From the NCBI RefSeq assembly GCF_017873215.1, contig NZ_JAGGKA010000018.1:1-64000 (forward strand): a stretch of 64,000 nt of DNA, written 5' to 3'. The notes beneath the pieces are model-generated. The model had not been told where the DNA came from. It was given only the letters and a program-made list of their open reading frames with translations, and made no database searches. Every line of letters starts with the position of its first letter. Within the stretch, counting starts at the first letter, position 1. The stretch is from Clostridium tetanomorphum (GTDB lineage Bacteria > Bacillota > Clostridia > Clostridiales > Clostridiaceae). Positions 26,936 to 36,727 of the stretch are shown here, in pieces. Position numbers and translations under genes: made by a program.

Positions 26936-27293
26936 AAATATTTTTTTTCTTGTAATTATTTACAATTAAATTAATAGCTTTTTCACAATCTTTATCATCA
27001 TTATCTAAAGACCAAGCTGTATTAAAATATATTAAAGCTTTTCTATTGTCTTTTAACATAGCATAACAGTAGCCAAGATTAAAGAAGTATTTACTTTCTC
27101 TTTTTAAATAAATAGCTTCTTTTAATAGAGGAATAGCTTGATTATAGTCTTTTAATTTTATAAAGCAAACTGCTGAGTTATACAAGGAAGCAGCTTCATT
27201 TTCTTTTGCTTGGATAGATTTTTGATAAAGAGATATAGCTTTTTTATAATCTTTTAAGTTATAATAATCATTTGCTTTTTGAAAATAATTCAT
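26934..27293 (-). CDS. TPR repeat protein
   Basis: 119 residues made almost wholly of three tetratricopeptide repeats (ANDYYNLKDYKKAISLYQKS, then two further copies with the A-Y-N-A spacing). No signal peptide. TPRs bind partner proteins; the partner is not apparent from neighbours. The start follows AAAGGAGG. Confidence 0.85.
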   Translation of the reverse strand: MNYFQKANDYYNLKDYKKAISLYQKSIQAKENEAASLYNSAVCFIKLKDYNQAIPLLKEAIYLKRESKYFFNLGYCYAMLKDNRKALIYFNTAWSLDNDDKDCEKAINLIVNNYKKKNI

Positions 27294-27418
27294 CTGTAAT
27301 CCTCCTTTAGTATTTTAATAGAAGATTTAAGCTTTAATAAAATATATTTTTTTTATTAAAGAATATTCCATTTAAATGCTAACCAGATTATTGTTTATTA
27401 TACATAAATTTCATAAAA

Positions 27419-28216
27419 TTAAGGATTTACTTTAAACTTTTTTTCTATAATAGCTACCCCTTCATACATTAAATATGCTATAACAGAAAGCACTATTATA
27501 CTCATCATAACCATATCTAATTGAGAAATTTGGCCTCCAAAAATTATTAAGAAACCCAGTCCTTCTTTTGCAACTAGAAATTCTCCCATTATGACTCCAA
27601 CCCAGGATAAACCAACATTTATTTTAAGAGCAGATATTAAAGTTGGTATAGAAGCTGGAATTATAAGATGAATTAATATTTGCCATTTTGATGCACCAAA
27701 GGTTTTCAAAAGTTTTATTTTATCTTCATCAACTTCATTAAAACCATTTAAAACACTTATTATAGTTACTACAATTGAGATTAAAAGAGCAACAATTATA
27801 ATAGCTTTCTTACCATTTCCTACCCAAAATATTATTATAGGAGCCAAGGCAACCTTGGGTAAGGCATTTAATACAACTAAATATGGATCTAATACTTTAC
27901 ATAAAAAGTCAGACCACCACAACAATATTGCAACTAAAGTACCTAGAATTGTGCCTAAAATAAATCCTAATATAGTTTCAAAACATGTAACCCATATATG
28001 TGTAAATAAGGTACCTTCATTATATACTTGCACAAGGCTTTTCCACATTCTTGATGGAGTACTAGTCAAAAAAGGGTCAATCCATTTTAAATTACCAGCA
28101 ATTTCCCAAAGTAAGAAAAAGATTATAAGTATTAATATTCTTGTTATGATTATTTTATTTTTTTTTCTTTTTATATTTATAATATATTCTTGATGTTCTT
28201 TTTTAAAATCTATCAT
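27419..28216 (-). CDS. ABC transporter permease, SsuC/TauC/ThiX type
   Basis: 265-residue permease of the nitrate/sulfonate/taurine family with about six membrane segments and the EAA-type loop (LLKTFGASKWQILIHLIIPAS cannot be shown whole; core GASKWQILIHLIIP near 170-185). It starts 1 nt after the ATPase stop and is transcribed with it. No substrate-binding gene adjoins. The NMT1/SsuA-like lipoprotein at 46509 is a candidate partner. The solute (sulfonate, pyrimidine or other) is not determined. Confidence 0.85.
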   Translation of the reverse strand: MIDFKKEHQEYIINIKRKKNKIIITRILILIIFFLLWEIAGNLKWIDPFLTSTPSRMWKSLVQVYNEGTLFTHIWVTCFETILGFILGTILGTLVAILLWWSDFLCKVLDPYLVVLNALPKVALAPIIIFWVGNGKKAIIIVALLISIVVTIISVLNGFNEVDEDKIKLLKTFGASKWQILIHLIIPASIPTLISALKINVGLSWVGVIMGEFLVAKEGLGFLIIFGGQISQLDMVMMSIIVLSVIAYLMYEGVAIIEKKFKVNP

Positions 28217-28217
28217 A

Positions 28218-28976
28218 CTAAGAATTCAGCTCCTTCCACAATTCATTAAAATATCCCCTAAATTCAGGAGCTTCTCTACACTTTAATGGAGAATTACATT
28301 CAAGAGAAAAATTAATATTAAGCTCTTTTTTTATTTTTGCTGGTCTATTGGAAAGGACTAATATTCTATCAGACATTGAAATAGCTTCTGATAAATCATG
28401 GGTTACCATAATTATTGTTTTATTTTCTTTTTTTAAAATTTTATAAATTTCATCACTTACATTAAGTCTAGTTTGAAAATCTAAAGCAGAAAAGGGCTCA
28501 TCTAGAAGTAACACTTCTGGGCTTAAAGCTAAAGTCCTAATAAGAGCAACTCTTTGTCGCATTCCTCCAGATAATTCACTGGGATGATGATTTTTAAAAT
28601 CCCATAAATTATAATTTTTTAATAAATTATTAATTTTATCCTTAATTTCATTATTTAATTTATGCTGAATTTTTATTCCTATCAATATATTTTCCCAAAC
28701 TGTTAGCCATTCAAATAATTGATCTTTTTGAAACATATATCCAACTTTAGGAGACACTTTATCTACTAATTCATTATCTATATATACTTCACCAGAGGAT
28801 GGCTTTAGTAAACCAGCTATAATATTTAAAATTGTTGATTTACCACAACCTGATGGGCCTACTATACTTAAAAATTCACCATCTTTAACAGAGAAATTTA
28901 TATTGTTTAACGCTATAGTTGAGCTTTTAAGCGAGTGATAATTCATATATATATGTTTTATTTCAACTTTATTCAT
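28218..28976 (-). CDS. ABC transporter ATPase, SsuB/TauB/ThiZ type
   Basis: 252 residues. Walker A GPSGCGKST (about 41-49), Q loop in GYMFQKDQLFEWLTVWENI (about 78), signature LSGGMRQR near 137, Walker B VLLLDEPFSALD near 158-169 and switch His in VTHDLSEA. This is the nitrate/sulfonate/taurine ATPase pattern. It pairs with the downstream permease. Start follows AGGGAGTG. No riboswitch is seen in the upstream 190 nt. Confidence 0.88.
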   Translation of the reverse strand: MNKVEIKHIYMNYHSLKSSTIALNNINFSVKDGEFLSIVGPSGCGKSTILNIIAGLLKPSSGEVYIDNELVDKVSPKVGYMFQKDQLFEWLTVWENILIGIKIQHKLNNEIKDKINNLLKNYNLWDFKNHHPSELSGGMRQRVALIRTLALSPEVLLLDEPFSALDFQTRLNVSDEIYKILKKENKTIIMVTHDLSEAISMSDRILVLSNRPAKIKKELNINFSLECNSPLKCREAPEFRGYFNELWKELNS

Positions 28977-29165
28977 AATAATTCACTCCCTATATAGGTA
29001 ATTAACAATAAAATCATAATTTAGTATATGAGAGTTAATGAGATAGTGTTAAATAAGATTATTAATCTTTTGCAAGAAATATATCTAAAACCTGTTTGTA
29101 AAAAATGTTGATATATGGTATACTTAAAAAATAATAGAAATATATAAGTTAAGAGGTAATTAAGT

Positions 29166-29936
29166 ATGTCCATTACAATTTTGTCAACCTTAATAGAAGA
29201 AATAAATAAGTTAAATGAACATCAACAAGAGCTATTACATAAATATTTGAAAGGTATATTAGGATTAGATAAAGGTATTAATATTGATATGAATAAAAAA
29301 GATAAAAATATTGATTCTAATATAAAAATTTGTCCTCATTGTAAGTCTAATAACACTGTTAGAAATGGAAAGTATAATGGAAAGCAGAGATATATATGTA
29401 AAGATTGTAGGAAAAGTTTTTCTGATTATACACACTCAACCATATCATATACAAAAAAATCTATTACGTTATGGTTACAATATATAAAATGCATGATATC
29501 AGGATATTCACTAAGAAAAAGCGCAGAGATAGTTGGAATAAATTTATCTACATCTTTTTTTTGGAGGCATAAAATATTAGATGCTGTAAGAAGAGTTATT
29601 GGAAGTGGTGTTTTAGAAAAAATAACAAAAGATATTAATAGTTTGTTTTCAATATTATGTAAACATAATAGTCTTAAGGCAAACAATAATTTAATAATGT
29701 CAAAAATATTAGATAAATTAAATACTATTCATAAAATAAAGATTAGAAAAAAACATATAAAAAACACTAATGTAGATAATAGTGAAAATATTAAGGTGTT
29801 AACAAAAGAGTTAGGTAGTTGGTTTAAGCGTTTTAATGGAATAGATAATAAATATTTTTCCAATTATTTATATTGGTTTAGGTGGTTAATATACATTTTA
29901 AAAAGAAGAAATTTATCAATGCTTTTTTCATATTAA
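29166..29936 (+). CDS. IS1595-like transposase derivative lacking the DDE core
   Basis: 256 residues. The N-terminal part matches IS1595-type transposases: a short helical start, a zinc ribbon CPHCKSNNTVRNG...YICKDC (about 57-83) and a helix-turn-helix block SLRKSAEIVGINLSTSFFWR (about 118-137) followed by HKILDA. In intact transposases the catalytic DDE domain starts soon after with EADETY; here the frame passes directly into a lysine-rich linker and the C-terminal block WFKRFNGIDNKYFSNYLYWFRW. The ORF is uninterrupted, so it may be an in-frame deletion product. Clear terminal repeats were not found. Confidence 0.7.
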   Translation: MSITILSTLIEEINKLNEHQQELLHKYLKGILGLDKGINIDMNKKDKNIDSNIKICPHCKSNNTVRNGKYNGKQRYICKDCRKSFSDYTHSTISYTKKSITLWLQYIKCMISGYSLRKSAEIVGINLSTSFFWRHKILDAVRRVIGSGVLEKITKDINSLFSILCKHNSLKANNNLIMSKILDKLNTIHKIKIRKKHIKNTNVDNSENIKVLTKELGSWFKRFNGIDNKYFSNYLYWFRWLIYILKRRNLSMLFSY

Positions 29937-30176
29937 CAATTTTTAACGTTTTATCAACAATATTTACAAACAGAAAATATTTTAAACAAATTGTAAAAAG
30001 TAATATAATTGGATTTAGGGCACTTTTTTCAATAATATATATAATTATCCATATATATCTTTAATAATCTCTATAATTTGAATTTTGCAATTATTTTTAT
30101 AAGATGTAAAATGGCTATATCATATATAGCAATATTAATATATAAAATTAAATTTTTAGAAATAGAGGTGATAAAT

Positions 30177-30500
30177 TTGGAGACTACTATTAAAAAAATA
30201 ATAGCAATAGACAAAGATGCAGAGAAATTTAGGCAAAATAAAAAAGAAGAAATAAAAAAGGAAAAGGAAGAACTGAATAGTAGGATAAAGACTATACATT
30301 TAAATAAGGAATTAGAGGTAAAAAAATTTCGAGAAGAAATTAATAAACAATTTTTAGAAGAAGCTTATAAAGAAGCAGAAGTTTTCAGAAATAAGAAAGA
30401 GGAGGAGATTGCTATATTGCGTGAGAAATTTGAAGATTCAAAAGAAAAGATAATAAAAGAAATAATGTTGGATATTTTAGATTCCTCTAAGGAGGAATGA
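30177..30500 (+). CDS. V/A-type ATPase peripheral-stalk subunit (G/H-like)
   Basis: 107 residues, nearly one long charged coiled coil, as in the small stalk subunit (H in archaea, NtpF in Enterococcus) that pairs with subunit E. TTG 30177 was chosen because AGAGGTGA lies 7 nt upstream; the frame is open to 30078 but without a ribosome binding site. First gene of the ATPase operon, 4 nt before subunit C. The operon order is stalk-C-I-K-F-E-A-B-D. Confidence 0.75.
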   Translation: METTIKKIIAIDKDAEKFRQNKKEEIKKEKEELNSRIKTIHLNKELEVKKFREEINKQFLEEAYKEAEVFRNKKEEEIAILREKFEDSKEKIIKEIMLDILDSSKEE

Positions 30501-30504
30501 AAGT

Positions 30505-31551
30505 ATGGGTGGTATGGCAAAATATGCTGCAGTAAATACAAAAGTAAAAGCATTAGAAAGAAATCTTTTAGACGATGAGGAATTTGACAGAATTATAGAA
30601 AGTAAAAATTATCTTGATGCTGTTAGATATTTAAAAGATGACACAGCGTACAATAATGCTTTATCAGAATATAACATAGAAGATATTCATAGAGGTGAGC
30701 TGGAATATATCTTAAAAAAATATTATATCAAAAATTTTTATAAGTTAAGCCATTATTTTAGTGGAGATTATAAGAATTTATTTAATATATTATTTATCAG
30801 ATTTGAAGTTGAAGATTTAAAAAATATATTTAGAGGAAAATTTATAGGAAAAGATAAAGAAGAAATAGAATCACTAATGGCCTATAAAAGTCCGTTAACT
30901 CAGATAGATTATGATAAACTCATGAATGCTAAAGACATACCAGAAGTAGTTGAAGCGTTGAAAGATACTAAATATTATAAGCACTTAAATCATGTTATAG
31001 ATTCTATTACAGAGGAAGGGCTTTTTAGAATAGAAACAACTTTGGATTTTGTTTATTTTAGTTCTTTAAGAAAACTTATAAAAAAGCTTAATAAAGAAGA
31101 TAGGGAAATAATGAGCAAATTTTTAGGCATATATAGTGATTTGTTAAATGTTCAATGGATATTTAGAGGGAAAAAATATTATAAAATAACTTCAGAAGAA
31201 TTATTAAATTATACTATATATGATGGTTATAAATTAAATGTAAACACATTGAAGGAGTTATGCTATTCGAAAGATATGGATGAATTTTATAGAATTATAG
31301 GAACAACTAACTATAAAAATGTTTTTGCCTACGGCAAGAAAAATGAATATCTAGTAGAAAGGGATATTTTAACCTACTTAAAAAACTTATATCTTCAATA
31401 TAGAAAAAAACATGAAAATAATATATCTGTAGTTATTGCTTATCTAGAATTATCATTACTTCAAATAAGGGATATAGTATCTGTAATAGAAAGTAAGAGA
31501 TATAGTATAAGCAATGAGGAAGCTTTTAGGTATGTGACCATTACTAATTGA
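30505..31551 (+). CDS. ntpC: V/A-type ATPase subunit C
   Basis: 348 residues; homologue of eukaryotic subunit d and Thermus subunit C, the funnel linking the central rotor shaft to the membrane c-ring. All-helical; begins MGGMAKYAAVNTKVKALE, with the YxxxxxxLxxxxF patterns of the family. ATG 30505 follows TAAGGAGG. Its stop overlaps the region of the subunit I start, so the two are likely coupled. Confidence 0.9.
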   Translation: MGGMAKYAAVNTKVKALERNLLDDEEFDRIIESKNYLDAVRYLKDDTAYNNALSEYNIEDIHRGELEYILKKYYIKNFYKLSHYFSGDYKNLFNILFIRFEVEDLKNIFRGKFIGKDKEEIESLMAYKSPLTQIDYDKLMNAKDIPEVVEALKDTKYYKHLNHVIDSITEEGLFRIETTLDFVYFSSLRKLIKKLNKEDREIMSKFLGIYSDLLNVQWIFRGKKYYKITSEELLNYTIYDGYKLNVNTLKELCYSKDMDEFYRIIGTTNYKNVFAYGKKNEYLVERDILTYLKNLYLQYRKKHENNISVVIAYLELSLLQIRDIVSVIESKRYSISNEEAFRYVTITN

Positions 31552-31562
31552 GAGGTGATTTT

Positions 31563-33521
31563 GTGTCAATTGAAAAAATGACTATGGTTAATTTAATAGG
31601 GCCGATGGACATTTTAGAAGAAGTAGCTGAATATGTGGTTTTATCTAAAGCTCTTCATCCTGTAAATGCTATGGATGAAATAAATAGTAATAATTTTACT
31701 ATTTCTGTTACAGAGAATAATCTAGAGGCCCTAATTGATTTTAGCTATGTAAGACCTTATGTAAGTGAAGAAGACTATTCTAAAATTAACATTAAGATAA
31801 AAAAATTAGAACAAATTATAGAGAAAGAAGATGATAATGTTAAAGATAGTGAATTGATTTTAGATAGAAAACAATTAGAAAAAAGATTAGATTTAATTGT
31901 CGAAAAATTTGAAAATTTGCACGAACAATTAGATGCATATCAGAGAGAAAAGGAAAAACTAGAAGAATATAAGAAAAATATAGGGTATTTAAAAGAAGTA
32001 AATTTAACAGCAGACGAATTAATAAATGTAAGAAATTTTTATATGCAAGTTTATAGGATATCTAAAGATAATTTTACAAAACTGGAGTCAAACTATGAAA
32101 ATATATCATCTATAGTTATGAGTCCATATAAGGACAAAGAACATGTAATAGTTGTAATATTTACACCAAAAATTCTAAGAAATGATAGTGATAGAATATT
32201 TAAATCATTAAATTGCAAAAATTTACAAATGCCTAAAAATTATTTAGGAACTCCATCTGAGATACTAAAAAAAATAGAAGATGATTTGAATAAAGTTAAT
32301 AAAGAAATAATAAAAACAGAAAATACTTTAAAAGAAATATATGCAAAGAATAAAAAAGAAATAGCAATAATTAGAAGAAGCTTTCAATTGAAAAAAACTA
32401 CACTAAAGTTAAAAGAAGATATAGCTCATACTAAAGATTTCTTTTATCTATGTGGATGGTCACCACAAAGTATGTTACCTAAAATTAGGCGAAAAATGGA
32501 GCATTTTGATCCCAAAATAATTATTATAGAAAAAAATGCAGATAGAATACAGACAGATATAATACCGCCGACTAAGTATAAAAATAATTTTATAGTACAA
32601 CCTTTTGAAACTATGGTAAATATGTATGGAATACCTACTTATGGTGAATCTGATCCTACTGTATTTTTAGCAATAAGTTATATGGTAATGTTTGGAGCCA
32701 TGTTTGGAGATATTGGACAGGGATTGGTATTTTTCTTTGCAGGATTATATTTGAAGTATAAAAAAGGAAAAAACAATTATGGCGGTATATTAGCTAGACT
32801 TGGTATAAGTTCTAGTATATTTGGATTATTGTATGGAAGTGTTTTTGGTTTTGAAGATGTTATAGAGCCATTATTAGTAAGACCAATGGAAAATATAAAA
32901 GAAGTATTACTGACTGCAATAGCTTTTGGTTCGTTGCTTTTAATAATAGGCTTCTTATACAGTTTGGTAAATAATATTAAAAAAGGAGATTTAGAAAATG
33001 GTGTTTTTGGAAAGGATGGATTAGTTGGTTTAGTATTCTATGTGTTATTAATAACCTTTGCTTTAAGTAAAATTAATCAATTTCATATTATGAATACAAA
33101 TGCATGGGTTATTTTATTTATAGGGCTGCTTTTATTAATGGTGTTTAAACAACCTTTAGCTAATCTTATAATGAAGAAAAGACCTCTCTATAAGGAAAGT
33201 AAGAATGATTATTATATAGAAGGTTGCTTTGGAGTAGTTGAAACTTTATTAAGCATGTTTTCTAATACTGTATCATTCATAAGGGTAGGAGCTTTTGCAT
33301 TGAATCATGTTGGATTATTTATTGCTTTCGCTTCTATGGCTCAAATGATAAATAATAGTTTTGGAAGTGTATTTATGTATGTTCTTGGAAATGTAGTAAT
33401 AATAGGATTGGAAGGTTTAATTGTCTTCATACAAGGATTAAGACTTGAATATTATGAATTATTTAGTAAATATTATGAAGGATCAGGGTTGGAATTTAAT
33501 CCTATAGGCCTTGATAAATAA
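31563..33521 (+). CDS. ntpI: V/A-type ATPase subunit I
   Basis: 652 residues. N-terminal cytoplasmic half (about 1-350) with coiled coils (near 75-130 and 225-275) and C-terminal half with about seven or eight membrane segments from 370. It is the ion-translocating stator. The expected essential Arg lies in the conserved block SNTVSFIRVGAFALNHVGL near 575-590. GTG 31563 follows AGAGGTGA; the TTG at 31548 lies inside subunit C. Confidence 0.93.
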   Translation: MSIEKMTMVNLIGPMDILEEVAEYVVLSKALHPVNAMDEINSNNFTISVTENNLEALIDFSYVRPYVSEEDYSKINIKIKKLEQIIEKEDDNVKDSELILDRKQLEKRLDLIVEKFENLHEQLDAYQREKEKLEEYKKNIGYLKEVNLTADELINVRNFYMQVYRISKDNFTKLESNYENISSIVMSPYKDKEHVIVVIFTPKILRNDSDRIFKSLNCKNLQMPKNYLGTPSEILKKIEDDLNKVNKEIIKTENTLKEIYAKNKKEIAIIRRSFQLKKTTLKLKEDIAHTKDFFYLCGWSPQSMLPKIRRKMEHFDPKIIIIEKNADRIQTDIIPPTKYKNNFIVQPFETMVNMYGIPTYGESDPTVFLAISYMVMFGAMFGDIGQGLVFFFAGLYLKYKKGKNNYGGILARLGISSSIFGLLYGSVFGFEDVIEPLLVRPMENIKEVLLTAIAFGSLLLIIGFLYSLVNNIKKGDLENGVFGKDGLVGLVFYVLLITFALSKINQFHIMNTNAWVILFIGLLLLMVFKQPLANLIMKKRPLYKESKNDYYIEGCFGVVETLLSMFSNTVSFIRVGAFALNHVGLFIAFASMAQMINNSFGSVFMYVLGNVVIIGLEGLIVFIQGLRLEYYELFSKYYEGSGLEFNPIGLDK

Positions 33522-33539
33522 TAAATTGGAGGTAGTATT

Positions 33540-33965
33540 ATGATTTATATGTTAATAATTACTTTTATAATAGCCATTGGAACAATAACTTATGGATTTG
33601 TAAAAAGGGCTAAAGAGGATATTGAAGGAAAAATGAAAATAAAGAAGGCGTTAAAAGTTAATTTATCAGTATTTATACCTGCAATTAGTGCTGCTTTAAT
33701 ATTTATGATACCTAATATTGTACATGCTGCAGGAGATGCATCTTTGGGTACAGCCACAGGACTTGGATATATAGCAGCAGCTTTGTGTACTGGATTTGCT
33801 ACTATAGGAGCAGGTTATGCTGTTGGTGCTGTTGGTTCCTCTGCATTAGGAGCAGTATCTGAAGATCCTAAGATTTTAGGTAAAACTTTAATATATGTTG
33901 GACTTGCCGAAGGTATAGCAATTTATGGTTTAATCATTTCTATTATGATTTTATCAAAAATTTAA
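33540..33965 (+). CDS. ntpK: V/A-type ATPase subunit K (c-ring)
   Basis: 141 residues: an extra N-terminal hydrophobic segment (about 3-20), another (about 44-62) ahead of a glycine-rich hairpin (about 72-140). The ion-binding carboxylate is the Glu in GLAEGIAIYGLI near 128. This is a single-hairpin rotor subunit, unlike the four-helix 16-kDa NtpK of Enterococcus. No Gln is present in the first hairpin helix, a residue common in Na+-binding rings, so H+ specificity is possible but unproven. The start follows TTGGAGGT. Confidence 0.88.
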   Translation: MIYMLIITFIIAIGTITYGFVKRAKEDIEGKMKIKKALKVNLSVFIPAISAALIFMIPNIVHAAGDASLGTATGLGYIAAALCTGFATIGAGYAVGAVGSSALGAVSEDPKILGKTLIYVGLAEGIAIYGLIISIMILSKI

Positions 33966-34010
33966 TTTAGAGGCGGAGGTGTACAACTCTATGTAAGGAG
34001 TTGACTAAAT

Positions 34011-34319
34011 ATGAAAACTTATTTAATAAGTGATAATATAGATACTTTAGTTGGATTAAAAATAGCTGGTATACAAGGAAAAGTAGTGCATACAAGAGAA
34101 GAGGTTTTAATTATATTGGATCAATTATTGAAGGATAAGAATATAGGGATAATAGTGTTAACAGAAAGAATAGCCCTTCTTATAGAAGATAGAGTAAAAG
34201 AAATTAAGCTATCAAAATATTTACCACTTATTATAGAGATACCAGATAGACATGGCAGTATAAAAGAAGGAGATTGGATTCTTGGGTATATAAAAGATGC
34301 TATAGGGCTTAAGATTTGA
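34011..34319 (+). CDS. V/A-type ATPase subunit F
   Basis: 102-residue Rossmann-like central-stalk subunit (F; NtpG in Enterococcus nomenclature) that binds subunit D in the rotor. Recognised from GLKIAGIQGKVVHTREE at the N terminus and the hydrophobic IGIIVLTERIALLI strand-helix. Start follows AAGGAG. It lies between K and E as usual. Confidence 0.85.
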   Translation: MKTYLISDNIDTLVGLKIAGIQGKVVHTREEVLIILDQLLKDKNIGIIVLTERIALLIEDRVKEIKLSKYLPLIIEIPDRHGSIKEGDWILGYIKDAIGLKI

Positions 34320-34328
34320 GGTGATTAT

Positions 34329-34931
34329 ATGGTTACTATAGAAGATAAGTTAAAACTTTTTAGTAAAATAGTTTTTGATAAAATAGATGAAGAATTAAAA
34401 TCTGAATTTGTAGCTTTTCAAAGTGAAAAAGAAGAAATTCTCAGAAATGAAGAAGATAAAGTAAATAAAGAAAGAGAACGTGAAATAAATGCTATAAAAA
34501 AGAAAGCTGAAGTAAAAAAAAGAGAAATAATTTCAAAGGCTAAGATAGAGAAACAGAAAGATATTTTAAAGCTAAAAGAAAATATGATAGATAGTTTGTT
34601 AGAAGAATTAATAATGAAATTAAAAGAATATACTCAATGTGAAGATTATAAAAAATATTTATATAAGGAGATAAATTTAGCTCTTACGCAATTTAAGAAT
34701 GACCAGTTTATACTTTATTTAAATAAACAGGATTATGAAAAGTATAAAGAAGAAATTAAATGTAAAATTTTAAATAGCAATGTATCAATAGAAGAAACTA
34801 AAGAGGATGTAATAGGTGGATTTATTCTTCAAGATAAGGATATGAAATATAGAATAGATAATACTCTCTTAAATAAAGTTCATAATTATAAAGAAAAAGT
34901 AGGAATAAAAGTTACAGAAGCTCTTAGTTAA
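34329..34931 (+). CDS. ntpE: V/A-type ATPase subunit E
   Basis: 200-residue peripheral-stalk subunit: a long charged N-terminal coiled coil (about 15-95) and a globular C-terminal head with VIGGFILQDKD near 160-170, which matches the family GGxxLxxxDG pattern. It pairs with the small stalk subunit encoded at the start of the operon. ATG follows GAGGTGAT with 10 nt between it and subunit F. Confidence 0.87.
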   Translation: MVTIEDKLKLFSKIVFDKIDEELKSEFVAFQSEKEEILRNEEDKVNKEREREINAIKKKAEVKKREIISKAKIEKQKDILKLKENMIDSLLEELIMKLKEYTQCEDYKKYLYKEINLALTQFKNDQFILYLNKQDYEKYKEEIKCKILNSNVSIEETKEDVIGGFILQDKDMKYRIDNTLLNKVHNYKEKVGIKVTEALS

Positions 34932-34940
34932 GGAGGGGTA

Positions 34941-36713
34941 ATGTTGGAAAGTATAGGGATTATTGTAGGGATAAATGGACCGGTAGTCAAGGGAACAGGC
35001 ATGGCAAATTTTAAGATGAGAGAAATGGTAATGGTTGGTGAGAAAAAGCTTATAGGTGAAATAATTATACTAGAAGGGGACATTGCTACAATACAGGTTT
35101 ATGAGGAAACCTCTGGAATTAAAGTAGGAGAAAAAATATTTTCTACGGGAATGCCTCTTTCTGTAAAGTTAGGACCAGGGATTATAGGAAATATATTTGA
35201 TGGTATAGAAAGACCTCTCCAAAAAATGAATGACATATATTATGGTTTTATTCAGGAAGGAATAGGCTTGATATCTATAGACAGCAATAAAAAATGGGAT
35301 GTAGAACTTATTGTAAAAGAAGGGGATAAGCTAAGAAGCGGAGATGTATATGCAAAGATACAAGAAACATTACTTATTACTCATAAAATCATGGTGCCGC
35401 CTAACATCAATGGAGAAGTAATATGGGTTAATAAAAACGGTAAGTATAGCATAGAAGACACTGTGGTTAAATTAAAAAATTCAGAAGAAATTTATGAACT
35501 TAAATTATATCAAATGTGGCCAGTAAGAAATCCCAGACCTATTAAGGAAAGAAAAAGACTTAGCACACCACTTATAACAGGGCAAAGAATATTGGATAGT
35601 TTTTTCCCTATTGCTAAAGGAGGAACTGTTGCTATTCCAGGGGGATTTGGTACAGGAAAGACTATGACTCAACATCAATTAGCTAAGTGGTCAGATGCAG
35701 ATATAATAATATATATAGGTTGCGGAGAAAGAGGAAATGAAATGACAGAGGTATTAGAAGACTTTCCTAAGCTAATTGATCCTAAAACCAATACTTCTCT
35801 TATGAATAGAACAGTTCTTATAGCTAATACATCTAATATGCCAGTTGCAGCAAGAGAGGCTAGCATATATACGGGTATAACTATAGCAGAATATTTTAGA
35901 GATATGGGCTATCATGTAGCTATAATGGCAGATTCTACTTCCAGATGGGCGGAGGCCTTAAGGGAAATATCTGGTAGACTTGAAGAAATGCCAGCAGAAG
36001 AAGGATATCCAGCATATTTACCATCAAGAATAGCTGAATTTTATGAAAGAGCAGGATATACTGAAAATCTAAATGGTACAGAAGGATCTGTAACAGTTAT
36101 AGGAGCTGTATCACCAGCAGGAGGAGATTTTTCTGAGCCTGTAACTCAAAATACAAAAAGATTTGTAAGTGCTTTTTTAAGCTTAGATAGAAAGCTTGCA
36201 TATTCAAGACATTATCCTGCAATAAATTGGTTGACAAGTTATAGTGGATATATACCTATGCTAACAGATTGGTATGAAGAAAATATTTCACCAGAGATGC
36301 TTCAATTAAGAGGAAAAATGCTTAGAATATTATTCGAGGAAAATAAACTTCAAGAAATAGTAAAGTTAGTTGGAGAAGATGTATTACCAGATAATCAAAG
36401 GCTTATTTTAGAAGTAGCGAAAATATTAAAAGTAGGATTTTTACAACAAAATGCATATCATAAAGATGATACTTATGTACCTATAGAAAAACAATATAAA
36501 ATGCTTAAGGTTATAGAAGTATTATATAAAAAGGCTTATTCTTGTGTAAAAAATGGAGTACCTATTTCTCAAGTAAAAGATAAAGAAATATTTCAAAATT
36601 TATATAAAATGAAATATAATATTCCAAATGAGGATCTTTCGGGTATAGACAAATTAGAAGAAGAAATAATTAATTTTTATGAAAAACTTATGAGTAAATA
36701 TAAAGAGAGGTAA
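34941..36713 (+). CDS. ntpA: V/A-type ATPase catalytic subunit A
   Basis: 590 residues; hydrolyses or makes ATP. The P-loop reads GGFGTGKT (about 233-240), with Gly where most relatives have Pro in the GPFGxGKT form. Catalytic Glu lies in GCGERGNEM, and other blocks are the [11 protein letters not shown] and [14 protein letters not shown] motifs. The non-homologous region typical of A subunits (about 115-185) is present, separating it from F-type beta. ATG follows AAGGAGGGG. Confidence 0.94.
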   Translation: MLESIGIIVGINGPVVKGTGMANFKMREMVMVGEKKLIGEIIILEGDIATIQVYEETSGIKVGEKIFSTGMPLSVKLGPGIIGNIFDGIERPLQKMNDIYYGFIQEGIGLISIDSNKKWDVELIVKEGDKLRSGDVYAKIQETLLITHKIMVPPNINGEVIWVNKNGKYSIEDTVVKLKNSEEIYELKLYQMWPVRNPRPIKERKRLSTPLITGQRILDSFFPIAKGGTVAIPGGFGTGKTMTQHQLAKWSDADIIIYIGCGERGNEMTEVLEDFPKLIDPKTNTSLMNRTVLIANTSNMPVAAREASIYTGITIAEYFRDMGYHVAIMADSTSRWAEALREISGRLEEMPAEEGYPAYLPSRIAEFYERAGYTENLNGTEGSVTVIGAVSPAGGDFSEPVTQNTKRFVSAFLSLDRKLAYSRHYPAINWLTSYSGYIPMLTDWYEENISPEMLQLRGKMLRILFEENKLQEIVKLVGEDVLPDNQRLILEVAKILKVGFLQQNAYHKDDTYVPIEKQYKMLKVIEVLYKKAYSCVKNGVPISQVKDKEIFQNLYKMKYNIPNEDLSGIDKLEEEIINFYEKLMSKYKER

Positions 36714-36727
36714 GGGGGGAGTTAAAG

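Noticed and set aside
28977-29165. TPP riboswitch upstream of the SsuBC/ThiXZ-like pair
   Set aside because: None of the conserved CTGAGA or ACCTGAT-type blocks are present on the minus strand.
29882-30064. 60-residue plus-strand frame after the transposase-like gene
   Set aside because: Overlaps its end in another frame, no ribosome binding site, Phe/Ile-rich low-complexity.
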